Positions 7,910 through 17,019 of a stretch of 32,541 nucleotides of DNA are shown one piece after another. Position 1 is the first letter of the stretch. The number at the start of each line of letters is the position of its first letter. Origin of the DNA: Anaerolineae bacterium (GTDB taxonomy: Bacteria; Chloroflexota; Anaerolineae; B4-G1; SLSP01); NCBI GenBank assembly GCA_003562365.1, contig PWVB01000327.1, forward strand, positions 1 through 32,541, in the 5' to 3' direction. The notes under the pieces were generated by a model, which worked only from the letters and a program-made list of their open reading frames with translations, ran no database searches and had not been told where the DNA came from. Both the position numbers and the translations under genes were made by a program.

Positions 7910-9085
7910 GTGCGATTTCCCTTCGGAAGACTTAACGTTATACTACGACTTGTTGGTGAATTTGGCAAGGACGAGGGATTTTTGCGAGTCTTGATGGTCT
8001 CCAAAGCCTGCATCGTGGGCATCTACCAGAAGAAGCTAGAGGAGATGGTCAGAGCGGCCCCTGATCTTTCACTCACGGTCGTGGTGCCCCCTTTCTGGAA
8101 GGATGAGCGGGGCACCGTCTCAGTAGAGGGGCTGCCTGGTGAAGGTTATAAGTTGCGGGTTGAACCTGTGGTGTTTAACGGCTCTTTTCATCTCCACTTT
8201 TATCCAAGGCTGCGGCGGTTGTTCAGGGATAAACGACCGCATGTGGTGCACATCGATGAGGAGCCCTACAATCTGGCGACCTACCACGCCAACAGACTGG
8301 CGCGTCAAAGCGGAGCGAAGACGCTCTGGTTCTCGTGGCAGAATCTTGAGCGTAGATATCCGCCTCCTTTTTCGTGGATGGAACGCTACAACCTGCGCCA
8401 CACTGAATATGCTATCGTTGGCAGTTGCACTTCAGCCGAGGTCTGGCGGGCCAAGGGCTACTGCGGGCCCCTGGCGGTGATTCCCCAGTTCGGTGTCGAT
8501 CAGAAGACCTTTCGCCCACCGGCGCTTCCGCGCCCTGAAACGCCGGTGCATCTAGCCTATGTAGGACGTTTGGTGCCTGAGAAGGGTGTCGATCTCCTGC
8601 TAAGGGCTTTGGTGGAGGTTAGCGGTTCCTGGCGCGCTACGATTCTGGGAAGCGGTCCAAGTGAGGGGCGGCTGCGCGAAACGGCTGTGGCGTTGGGGCT
8701 GGGCGAACGGGTGGCCTTTCGGCCCTGGCTGCCTTCCGACCAGATGCCGGGATTCTATCGCGAGATTGATGTTCTTGTCCTACCCTCGCGGTCGCGTCCG
8801 AACTGGACCGAGCAGTTCGGACGAGTGCTTGTTGAGGCTATGGCCTCTGAGGTCAGTGTCGTTGGCTCGTGTGTCGGTGAGATTCCTCACGTGCTTGGCG
8901 AAGCGGGTCTGGTCTTCCCCGAAGGTGATGTTGCTGCGCTGCGCAAGACGCTGGCTAAGCTTGTCGAATCGCCGGTACTGCGCCGGGAGCTAGGGGCGTT
9001 GGGGCGGCATCGGGTGTTGCGCCGTTTCACCCAGCGTCAGGTCGCTGAGTCTACGTTGGCGGTCTATCGTGAGGTGATGAGATGA
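7910..9085 (+). CDS. Glycosyltransferase family 4 (GT-B)
   Basis: LAYVGRLVPEKGVDLLLRAL, ATILGSGPSEGRLRE, EX7E motif EQFGRVLVEAMA, GEIPHVLGEAGLVFPEGD. True start may be TTG at 7982 (LRVLMVSKACIVGIYQKK) rather than ATG 7910. Confidence 0.92.
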   Translation: MRFPFGRLNVILRLVGEFGKDEGFLRVLMVSKACIVGIYQKKLEEMVRAAPDLSLTVVVPPFWKDERGTVSVEGLPGEGYKLRVEPVVFNGSFHLHFYPRLRRLFRDKRPHVVHIDEEPYNLATYHANRLARQSGAKTLWFSWQNLERRYPPPFSWMERYNLRHTEYAIVGSCTSAEVWRAKGYCGPLAVIPQFGVDQKTFRPPALPRPETPVHLAYVGRLVPEKGVDLLLRALVEVSGSWRATILGSGPSEGRLRETAVALGLGERVAFRPWLPSDQMPGFYREIDVLVLPSRSRPNWTEQFGRVLVEAMASEVSVVGSCVGEIPHVLGEAGLVFPEGDVAALRKTLAKLVESPVLRRELGALGRHRVLRRFTQRQVAESTLAVYREVMR

Positions 9086-9531
9086 GCAGGCTGCGTCGTG
9101 GGTTCGCTTGGTTGCTGGCTCGCTTCTTTTTTGGGCTGGCGACCAGCTGTCGATATTTCGGCAACAAGCATGGCGCGCAAGTGGCGTATGTCCGTGCCGT
9201 AGAGGCTTTCTCGCGCGCGATTGCCTATGATGTGACCTACGCTTCTGCCTACCTGCAGCGCGGTATCCTCTACTGGCGTGAGTTGAATCAGCCGCGCTGG
9301 GCCGTCCTTGATCTGACAATGGCTTATGACCTTGACCCCAATTTGATTGAGGCGCGCTTCAACCGTGGGATCGCCTATCAGCAGCTACGGAACTACGAAC
9401 AAGCGATATCCGACTTTCAAGCTTACCTCCAGGTAGGGCAGCATCCCTATTGGCGCGAATATGCTGAGAATATGGTCCTAGAGTTGAGGGGCCCGACACC
9501 GGAGCCTCACAGCCGCTGTCAGCCTGCTTAA
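9082..9531 (+). CDS. TPR-repeat protein
   Basis: 149 aa; ASAYLQRGILYWRELNQPRWAVLDLTMAYDLDPNLIEARFNRGIAYQQLRNYEQAISDFQAYL is TPR-like. Start overlaps the GT stop as ATGA (9082-9085). Confidence 0.85.
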   Translation: MSRLRRGFAWLLARFFFGLATSCRYFGNKHGAQVAYVRAVEAFSRAIAYDVTYASAYLQRGILYWRELNQPRWAVLDLTMAYDLDPNLIEARFNRGIAYQQLRNYEQAISDFQAYLQVGQHPYWREYAENMVLELRGPTPEPHSRCQPA

Positions 9532-9557
9532 CCTAGCCAGCTATATGAGGTGGATCG

Positions 9558-10377
9558 ATGGGCGTGGTGATTACCTTCTCCAGGCAGCTGGGCAGTTAAG
9601 GCAGTTACGTCGCAGCCGGAGTTGCTGGCAAGCTTGGGCTGCGCTACATTGATCGAGAGATTGTCCGCGGGGCAGCGATCCGTGCTGGTTTGAACGATGC
9701 CCTTCTACATGATGCTGCATTAGGAGCGGCTGATTCGCGCCTGGCGGATCCGCGAGACGCGGCTCTGCAGCGTCATCTCGCTTCACCAGCGAACAACAGG
9801 GGGGCTGGAACTTGAAGAGATAACTCGGCGTCTGGTAGAAGCCATCGAGGCCTTTCCAAGAGTACCGGTCATTGCCAGCGCTACGCTCCGCGAAGATTAT
9901 GCCTCTGACGAGCGCACGGCAGCCCTGATGCTCGAGGCGGGCCTCAGTCGGGAGCGGGCTCTTGAGAAACTGGAAGTAAAAGGCTTTCCTGCGCGTGATC
10001 TCGCCGTCGAAGCACAGTTGATCCGCCGCCTGATGATGGTGTATGCTCGTGCCGGCGAAGTCGTCCTTGTGGGGCGCGGCGCCCAGGTAGTGCTACAGGA
10101 CTTTGCTAGCGCGATTCAAATAAGGGTTCAGGCTCCAGAGTCTTTGCGGATTCTACGGATGATGAAGAGGATGGGCATAGAGCGCAGAGAAGCGGAGCGC
10201 TGCATACGCCAGAGCGATCGTGTGCGTGCCCGATACCTACAGCGCTTCTACCAGGCAGTTTGGAATGACCCGGATCTCTATCACCTTATCCTGAATACCG
10301 GACGCGTTAGCGTGGATCTCGCCGTCAGCCTGATTGTCCAGCTGGCTGCACAGCTAGGGGCGGAGCTTCCTCACTAA
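9558..10377 (+). pseudogene. Cytidylate kinase-like family gene, disrupted by in-frame stop and frameshift
   Basis: Frame 1 from ATG 9558: MGVVITFSRQLGS*GSYVAAGVAGKLGLRYIDREIVRGAAIRAGL...NNRGAGT*. The reading then continues in another frame: LELEEITRRLVEAIEAFPRVPVIASATLRED... into the 149-aa ORF at 9928 (VVLVGRGAQVVLQDF, DRVRARYLQRFYQAVWNDPDLYHLILNTGRVSVDLAVSLI). TAA at 9597-9599; G6 run at 9799-9804. Confidence 0.8.
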
Positions 10378-10392
10378 GCCGCACATCGCGCA

Positions 10393-11046
10393 TCAATAAG
10401 TGGTGAACAGTCCGCGGTCTGGGGCATCGGTTAACACAGCGCCGAGCAGTCGGACCCGAAAACGTTCCAGTAGCTCTTTTGCCTGTTCGACCCGGTCGCG
10501 GCGGGTGTGACCGGCACGCACGACCAACAAGAGCCCATCGGTCTGTGCTGCCAATACTGAGGCGTCGACGGCGACAATCACCGGTGGTGCCTGAAAGATC
10601 ACGATGTCGACTGTCTCTTTCAGGTGCGCCAGCAGCGAGGCCATGCGGTTAGAGCCCAGAATGTCTGCAGGGTTGGGGGGTAGGGCACCGCTGGGGAGCA
10701 GGTTGAGTCCTGGCACGGCTGTCTCGGCGAGGGTGACCGGCGCTTCCTCAGTCTGCTTCAGCAACACGGTCGTCACGCCTGGTTCCTGGGGCACCCCAAA
10801 GAGTTCGTGCAGATTCGGGCGGCGCAGGTCCGCGTCCACGAGGCAGACCCGCTGTCCTCCTTGAGCCATCACCACAGCGAGGTTGGCTGCAAGATTGGAC
10901 TCCATACCCGCAGCGGTGGGGGAGGCAACGACGAAAGCCTTGAGCTCACGATCCAAGCTGGTGAAGTCCAGGTTCATCCGCAACACACGGTACGCCTCCG
11001 TCGCTGGACTTCGGGGCTCGCGCAAGGTAATCAGATGTGTATCCAT
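10393..11046 (-). CDS. CpsD/CapB (BY-kinase)-family ATPase, apparently lacking canonical Walker A/B residues
   Basis: 217 aa; SPATEAYRVLRMNLDF, Walker A' CLVDADLRRPNLHELFG, GLNLLPSGALPPNPADILGS. The Walker A position reads SPTAAGMESNLAANLA and the Walker B position DIVIFQAPPV. Confidence 0.88.
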   Translation of the reverse strand: MDTHLITLREPRSPATEAYRVLRMNLDFTSLDRELKAFVVASPTAAGMESNLAANLAVVMAQGGQRVCLVDADLRRPNLHELFGVPQEPGVTTVLLKQTEEAPVTLAETAVPGLNLLPSGALPPNPADILGSNRMASLLAHLKETVDIVIFQAPPVIVAVDASVLAAQTDGLLLVVRAGHTRRDRVEQAKELLERFRVRLLGAVLTDAPDRGLFTTY

Positions 11047-11077
11047 AGGGTTCTCCTGAAGGCTACCTTACCAGGGG

Positions 11078-11761
11078 TTACTGAGAGCCGGAAGATCGCT
11101 GCACCGGAGGAATTACAGCGAGTAGTGTGAGGCCGGTATCAGCTTCGATTGCATTGGGCTCGCGTATCACACCGGCCTCAAGCCACTCCAACGCGAAGAC
11201 GACCAGTATCCCCAACACCAGGCCAAGAAGGGCACCGGCAGCTACATTGACCGTTGTCCTGGGCCGCAAAAGTCGATAAGACGGGCGGTCAATAATCTCT
11301 GCAAAAACCCGGTCTTCTCTGTCTTGCCGGTTATTCTGATCATCACGCCATTGGACCAGAAGCTGGGCCCAAGTATAGGCAATATCGTTGGCCATATCGC
11401 CATCCGTGTTGTCCACGTCGATCTTGATGACCATTATCGAGTCGTCCGCGACGATTGTTGTGTTGTCCTTGAGGACGCCCGGCTCCATGTAGAGTCCCAG
11501 CTCCTCGATCACGCGGCTGGCCCGCTGCTCGGACCACATCAGATGCGCGTAGGAACGGAGCAGTTGTTTTGCCGATTGGGTCAGGCTCAAGTCCGGTCTG
11601 GCGAGTTGAATGGAGACCTCCATGCTGGAACGGTAGATCGGCGTCGTCAGTCGACTGAACGCTAAAGCACTGATCGCGGTGACCACTGCAGCTACTAGGA
11701 TGATCCACCCACGGCGCCGCAGTATCTCGATATATTCCTGGATTTTCACATCCACCTCCAC
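11078..11761 (-). CDS. Wzz/chain-length-determinant-like polysaccharide co-polymerase
   Basis: 227 aa; N-terminal IQEYIEILRRRGWIILVAAVVTAISALAFSRLTTPIYRSSMEV and second TM TVNVAAGALLGLVLGILVVFALEWLE; next to the BY-kinase-like gene. Confidence 0.88.
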   Translation of the reverse strand: MEVDVKIQEYIEILRRRGWIILVAAVVTAISALAFSRLTTPIYRSSMEVSIQLARPDLSLTQSAKQLLRSYAHLMWSEQRASRVIEELGLYMEPGVLKDNTTIVADDSIMVIKIDVDNTDGDMANDIAYTWAQLLVQWRDDQNNRQDREDRVFAEIIDRPSYRLLRPRTTVNVAAGALLGLVLGILVVFALEWLEAGVIREPNAIEADTGLTLLAVIPPVQRSSGSQ

Positions 11762-11810
11762 GCAACTAAGCGTCTGTCAACGCATCCGTCTCGTTGAAAC
11801 TGACCGCGCA

Positions 11811-12110
11811 CTATCGACCGCGCAGACGATAGCGGATCTCCCGACAGTGAGAACACTCATATCCAATGTACTCGCGTCCACAGGTACGACAGGTACGCTT
11901 CTCTAACGGACGCCCTTCCTCCATCGACATTAGAATGACAGTGACTTCCTCACCGTCGTCCCGTCTAACCCACTCATCTAACGATGTGTTTCCAATCATC
12001 CAGGTTCCACTATCGGAGTCCTTGCGCAGGACACCCTGTACAAACCTGCCATCGAGTCTGGCAGCGGCCTGGGTAAGTTCCCGAATACTAGCTTTGCGAT
12101 AGGCAGGCAT
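11811..12110 (-). CDS. Small zinc-ribbon-containing protein
   Basis: Likely start MPAYRKASIRELTQAAARLDGR at 12110 (ORF track starts at 12182); C-terminal CRTCGREYIGYECSHC. Confidence 0.65.
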   Translation of the reverse strand: MPAYRKASIRELTQAAARLDGRFVQGVLRKDSDSGTWMIGNTSLDEWVRRDDGEEVTVILMSMEEGRPLEKRTCRTCGREYIGYECSHCREIRYRLRGR

Positions 12111-12238
12111 TTGCTTACTCCTTTCCGGAGTATCCGATCCTGGCCTGAGAAGGTCCAGGTTCCAATATCGTGTGCACTGCACCTCTTTGCTCTGCGCTCA
12201 AACGCCGCTGGGTCTTAGTGGTGGCGGGGTACCCTGGC

Positions 12239-12266
12239 ATTATAAGCGATGACGAATGCTGGACAA
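12239..12266 (-). promoter_or_regulatory. Candidate sigma70-type promoter for the small zinc-ribbon gene
   Basis: Minus strand TTGTCC (12266-12261) - 16 nt - TATAAT (12244-12239), upstream of the 11811..12110 gene. Confidence 0.45.
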
Positions 12267-12328
12267 GGGCTAACCGGCGATCCTCGCCATCGTCGGTGCA
12301 CACGGTCCAGGCTCCTTCGGCGGGCGGA

Positions 12329-14074
12329 TCACCAGCTCAATTGATCCTCGGTCTGCCATAGGATCACGCCGGTCGATTGCGGCAGCGAAGGAGTCTTTCG
12401 GTAGAGCAGCCAAAGTGCGAACTCCGGGCATACAGGCGGCAGGCGTGGTTCACAGCGAGGCACAGGTGAAGCGTGCGAGGTTAACGCGACAAAGCGAATG
12501 CCTCGCCATTGCTCTGGTAAAGTAGGCTCCATAGTGGCGGTCGATTCCGGCGTAATAACTGGTGGAGCGCCTTCCGCGGGCCAGGCCGCCGAGACTCTCA
12601 GCTGCCGGAAATCGCGCAGGTTCCAGCGAATGAGTGCGGCCAACTCCGCGTCCTGCCCGACGAAGGTGACTTCGAGCGCATCCTGTCGGGTGTTCTTGAG
12701 GATGGCGATCTCGCGCAGGAGCTGATGCAGGTGACGCAAGTCCTCCGCTGTTGCGGGGCCAACGGCTGGCTCCAGCGGTGATGTCGATCGTGTAAAAGCT
12801 AGTCCGCTGGCGAAGCTTCCCTGCAACAGGAGCAGGGCTGCTGTGATCCCGAACAGGGTTCCAAGCCACAGCTGATTGACCGGTAGGTAAAGCATAAAGA
12901 TGAGCACCAGCAGCAGCTGCAGTGCCATCAGCACGACGACAGCGGCAACCGCCAAGGAAGGGCTACCAACAGCTCCACGAGCGTAGTAGGCTAGCCCCAA
13001 CATCCCGGGGATCCAGAAGATAAACGCCGCTAGGGCATGAAGTCCAATCCGGCGTTTTGCCGTCACGGTTACGCCGCAGAGGAGCTCCTGCAGCCCGGAT
13101 CCCGACAGAAGGGCAAGTGGTAGCACGACTGCACTCAGGGTTTCCGGCGTGCTTCCGGGGCGGGCTGCGACGAGCCCTCCTGCCAACAAGGCCCATGCAC
13201 AGACCGCTAGGCGGACGGGTGTGCGGCTATTCGAGCGGGTGGCCAAAAGCCCTATCGCCACAACGCTCAGGGTCACCAACAGTGGCTCGTAGAGCAGCAA
13301 CAGTGTGAGCGAGGACGATCGTGAACCAGGTACCATCCAGCCGGTCAACCAGGCCGCTGCCCCATCAAGTACCCCGGCCCAACCGGTCCATCGTAGACCA
13401 AAGGCGGTTGAGAGGAGTAGGGCGATGCCGAGCCCGATGAGAACAGGGCGATGCCAGCGAAGGTCAAACTCACGCCGTGTAGGCATCCGCCGCCAAAGGA
13501 TCCAGCAGGCGATGCCGCCAGGCAGAAGCAGATCGTAGAAGGCGGGGCCGGCAACGAGGCCGAGGGCTATTGCCGTCGTGAGCAGCAAGCCCGACTCGCT
13601 TGGAGCCAAGTTTGCCTTGCCGAGCGTTATGAAGAGCGATGTGACTCCCAGCCCGGCTGCGAGAATCGCCAGAGAGGTTGCGTCGACGCGGCGGGCACTG
13701 AAGAGTGAAAGCGGGGAGACCAAGAGCAGGCCAGCCGCTGTCAAGGCACCAAGGTCGCCCACCTGTCTCCGCCACATCCACGGGAGCATTACGATCACCA
13801 CACCTGCTAAAGCCGGAAGCAGACGCGCAATGCCTTCACCTGCGCCAAAGAGGGTGAAAAGACCAGCGTTACCTACAAGAAGTAGGGGGCTATCGGTCGC
13901 ACCGACCCATTCCAGGCCTCGCTCAGCATCCAGCGCGGCCAATGCCGACGTGACTTCGTCCGGCGCCAACGGGTTTGCCGGAAGGCCCAGCAATCGTGTG
14001 GCCAACGCAGCCGCCAGTATCATTGCCCACGCCCATCGGACGATGCCCGATGCGGGGAGTTCTACCGATACCAT
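12329..14074 (-). CDS. Polytopic membrane protein, GT39/ArnT-like glycosyltransferase
   Basis: 581 aa; many TM helices; N-terminal AAALATRLLGLPANPLAPDEVTSALAALDAERG resembles the GT39 first loop. Confidence 0.65.
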   Translation of the reverse strand: MVSVELPASGIVRWAWAMILAAALATRLLGLPANPLAPDEVTSALAALDAERGLEWVGATDSPLLLVGNAGLFTLFGAGEGIARLLPALAGVVIVMLPWMWRRQVGDLGALTAAGLLLVSPLSLFSARRVDATSLAILAAGLGVTSLFITLGKANLAPSESGLLLTTAIALGLVAGPAFYDLLLPGGIACWILWRRMPTRREFDLRWHRPVLIGLGIALLLSTAFGLRWTGWAGVLDGAAAWLTGWMVPGSRSSSLTLLLLYEPLLVTLSVVAIGLLATRSNSRTPVRLAVCAWALLAGGLVAARPGSTPETLSAVVLPLALLSGSGLQELLCGVTVTAKRRIGLHALAAFIFWIPGMLGLAYYARGAVGSPSLAVAAVVVLMALQLLLVLIFMLYLPVNQLWLGTLFGITAALLLLQGSFASGLAFTRSTSPLEPAVGPATAEDLRHLHQLLREIAILKNTRQDALEVTFVGQDAELAALIRWNLRDFRQLRVSAAWPAEGAPPVITPESTATMEPTLPEQWRGIRFVALTSHASPVPRCEPRLPPVCPEFALWLLYRKTPSLPQSTGVILWQTEDQLSW

Positions 14075-14085
14075 TCAGACTCCCA

Positions 14086-15198
14086 TTATCGCACGTCCGT
14101 CAGGGCCTGCACCATCTGCCTGATCTGGATTTCCTGTGCTTCAATGCTTTCCATCAGACGAAACTGCACCAGTGCGCGCATCAGATTGTGCTCTGGATAG
14201 CGCGTCTTGAAGTAGACGTTGCCCTCAAGGTGATCGGTGAAGAACCGCAGGCCCATCTCAAAGGCTAAGACGCGCACCGCATCAAAAACGTAAGCGTAGT
14301 CCTCGACAGTGTAGAACTCCCGGACCTGTGGGAGATAACCCTCTAGGATGGCCTCGCAGAGGTCCGGCTCAAAGACCACCTGGTCGATTGCGTCAGTTTC
14401 TTCACCCAGAGGATTGCAGCTAGATCGCAGGCAATCGCCAATATCATATTGGACCAAGCCCGGCTTCACCGTGTCCAGGTCGATGATGCTGACAGCTTGC
14501 TGAGTGATCTCATCGATCATGATGTTGTCGATTTTCGGATCCCCGTGAATTGGCCGTTCCATCAACTGACCCGCCGCACACGCATCCTGCAAAACGGCTG
14601 CCCAGTCACGGCGCCGGTCTATAAAATTGGCACCATAGCGGATCTCAGGGGATTGGGAGTCGATGCCTCGGGTTGCAGTGGCTTCGTCGTAGCGCCGAAG
14701 ATAATGGGACATGATGTGGAAACCGGGCAGGGTATCGTGGAGCGCGCAGATGCTCAGATCGCTGATCTGTCGTTGAAATCTGCCGAGTGCATACCCTGCT
14801 TCCCGGGCATGTTGTGCATCGTTCACCTTCGGATAGGTTTTGGCGCCAGCGATAAATGTGAGGGCGCGCCAGAAGCCGTCTTGTGCATCGATAAAGTAAT
14901 CTTGGCCTTCCCGGGTGGTCACGATCGCCGGCAGTTCCCAGCGTCGCTCCTGCGAAGTCTGCTGCTTTTGCGCCACGTGTTCTGTCACCGCCCGCAGGTT
15001 GATCATGATCAACTCCGGGCTAGGGAAGACCTTCTGGTTAATACGCTGGAGGACAAAAAGGCGTGGCTGATGTCCTGTCTCAGAGACGCGTACTAGAAAG
15101 GTGTCATTTATGTTGCCCGAACCATAGGCTTGAATGCTTTCAATGGGGGCTGAAGCCTTCGGGCTGAAGGCTTCAGCGATGGCCAGAACATCATCCAA
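14086..15198 (-). CDS. APH-fold sugar kinase, N-acetylhexosamine 1-kinase (NahK)-like
   Basis: 370 aa; IQAYGSGNINDTFLVRV, LFVLQRINQKVFPSPELIMINLRAVTEHV, catalytic RPIHGDPKIDNIMID and SIIDLDTVKPG. Confidence 0.82.
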   Translation of the reverse strand: MDDVLAIAEAFSPKASAPIESIQAYGSGNINDTFLVRVSETGHQPRLFVLQRINQKVFPSPELIMINLRAVTEHVAQKQQTSQERRWELPAIVTTREGQDYFIDAQDGFWRALTFIAGAKTYPKVNDAQHAREAGYALGRFQRQISDLSICALHDTLPGFHIMSHYLRRYDEATATRGIDSQSPEIRYGANFIDRRRDWAAVLQDACAAGQLMERPIHGDPKIDNIMIDEITQQAVSIIDLDTVKPGLVQYDIGDCLRSSCNPLGEETDAIDQVVFEPDLCEAILEGYLPQVREFYTVEDYAYVFDAVRVLAFEMGLRFFTDHLEGNVYFKTRYPEHNLMRALVQFRLMESIEAQEIQIRQMVQALTDVR

Positions 15199-15221
15199 AG
15201 CTCTTTCTCCTCCTGGCGAAG

Positions 15222-16955
15222 CTATCTACTCAGCTTCTTCTGAATCTTGGCCCACGTGTCCCGCAGCTCAATCGTCCGGTTGAAGATCAGATGCGCTCTA
15301 TCGGTGTCTGGGTCAACGCAGAAGTAGCCGATGCGCATAAACTGGCAACGGTAGCCTGGCTCTGCATCCTGCAAGCTGGACTCCACCTTGCACCCAGTGC
15401 GTACCTCCAGCGAAGCTGGATTTAGGCTCTCGAAGAAGGTATGGCCTTCCGCGACATCCTCCGGATCCTCCTGCATAAAGAGGCGATCGTAAAGCCTCAC
15501 CTCGGCATCCAGCGCATGGGGTACTGACACCCAATGGAGGGTGCCTCGCACTTTGCGCCCATCCGGTGCCTGCCCACCTCGGGAATCCGGATCGTGTGTG
15601 CAGTGAATCTCTACGATGGCGCCGTTATGGTCTCTGACGACATCCTTATAGGTCACCAGATAGGCGTTCATCAGCCGCACCTCTCGGCCCGGTGCTAGCC
15701 GATAGTACTTGCGCGGAGGGTCTTCCATAAAGTCATCGCGCTCGATGTAGATCTCACGGGAGAAGGGGACCTCACGGGTACCCATCTCCGGCCGCTGCGG
15801 ATGGTTGCTAACCTCCATCCACTCCACCTTGTCCTCAGGATAGTCATCGATCACAATCTTGACCGGATCGAGTATGCTCATCACTCGCGGCACGCGGGTG
15901 TTTAGGTCGTCGCGCACGCTGTGCTCAAGGAAGGCAACGTCGACGACACTGTTCGCTGTGGAAACCCCAATGCCCGCGCAGAAACCGTTGATCGCCTCCG
16001 CCGTGTATCCTCGCCGTCGCATGCCGGCAAGGGTCGGCATACGTGGATCATCCCATCCTGCGACATATCCCCCTTCGACTAGTTGCAACAGCTTTCGCTT
16101 GCTTAGCACGGTGTAGGTCATAAAGAGCCGCGCGAACTCAATCTGGCGCGGATGGTAGATGCCCAATTGGTCAAGAAACCAATCGTAGAGCGGTCGATGA
16201 TCCCGATAGCCCAGATCGCACAAGGAGTGGGTCACTCTCTCGATGGCGTCCTCAAGACCGTGGGCCCAATCGTACATCGGGTAGATGCACCAAGTATCGC
16301 CTTGACGATGGTGTGGCTCGTGCAGAATGCGGTACATCACAGGGTCGCGCAGGTTCAGGTTCGGTGATGCCATATCGATCTTGGCGCGTAGCACGCGTGA
16401 AGCTTCGGGAAACTCACCAGCGCGCATACGGCGGAAGAGGTCCAGATTCTCCGGCGCCGACCGATCGCGGTATGGGCTGTTCTTACCGGACTCGGTCAAG
16501 GTGCCGCGATACTCTCGAATCTCTTCGGGGCTCAGGTCGTCAACGTAGGCCTGGCCCTGCTCAATCAGCTGCTCTGCCCATTCATACATCTGCTCAAAAT
16601 AGTCCGATCCAAAGAGGACCGTGTCTCCGAAATCCCAACCCAACCAGCGCACGTCGTCAACGATCTTCTCGACATACTCCTCCTCCTCCTTTACCGGATT
16701 CGTGTCGTCGAAACGGAGGTTGAATTTGCCCCCAAAGTCATAGGCGATCCCTGCATCGATGCTCAGGGCCTTAGCGTGGCCGATATGCAGGTAGCCGTTG
16801 GGCTCGGGGGGGAAACGGGTGCGCACTCGTCGGTCGAAGCGACCCGATTTGACATCGTCTACGACTGCCGAACGGATAAAATCCGTGGCCAGCTCGTCGA
16901 GTTCGGCGTCGTCCAAGGTTACCCTGTCGTTCCAGTCGAGCTTCTCGTCATTCAT
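15222..16955 (-). CDS. glnS: Glutaminyl-tRNA synthetase
   Basis: 577 aa; [21 protein letters not shown] (HIGH region), [56 protein letters not shown] (KMSKS region). Confidence 0.96.
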   Translation of the reverse strand: MNDEKLDWNDRVTLDDAELDELATDFIRSAVVDDVKSGRFDRRVRTRFPPEPNGYLHIGHAKALSIDAGIAYDFGGKFNLRFDDTNPVKEEEEYVEKIVDDVRWLGWDFGDTVLFGSDYFEQMYEWAEQLIEQGQAYVDDLSPEEIREYRGTLTESGKNSPYRDRSAPENLDLFRRMRAGEFPEASRVLRAKIDMASPNLNLRDPVMYRILHEPHHRQGDTWCIYPMYDWAHGLEDAIERVTHSLCDLGYRDHRPLYDWFLDQLGIYHPRQIEFARLFMTYTVLSKRKLLQLVEGGYVAGWDDPRMPTLAGMRRRGYTAEAINGFCAGIGVSTANSVVDVAFLEHSVRDDLNTRVPRVMSILDPVKIVIDDYPEDKVEWMEVSNHPQRPEMGTREVPFSREIYIERDDFMEDPPRKYYRLAPGREVRLMNAYLVTYKDVVRDHNGAIVEIHCTHDPDSRGGQAPDGRKVRGTLHWVSVPHALDAEVRLYDRLFMQEDPEDVAEGHTFFESLNPASLEVRTGCKVESSLQDAEPGYRCQFMRIGYFCVDPDTDRAHLIFNRTIELRDTWAKIQKKLSR

Positions 16956-17019
16956 CAGACCTTATCCCCTCCTAGATCAGGGTTTAATACTACCAAAACT
17001 GGTTACAAGATCAACCGGG

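Noticed and set aside
9571-9786. 71-aa minus ORF across the start of the CK-like gene
   Set aside because: Antisense to recognisable kinase sequence; Gln/Ala-rich shadow ORF.
12115-12303. 62-aa minus ORF upstream of the small zinc-ribbon gene
   Set aside because: Overlaps the candidate promoter and leader; no protein-like features.
14449-15096. 215-aa + strand ORF opposite the NahK-like kinase
   Set aside because: Antisense to a gene with intact catalytic motifs (HGDPKIDN); no recognisable domain; typical shadow ORF in GC-rich DNA.
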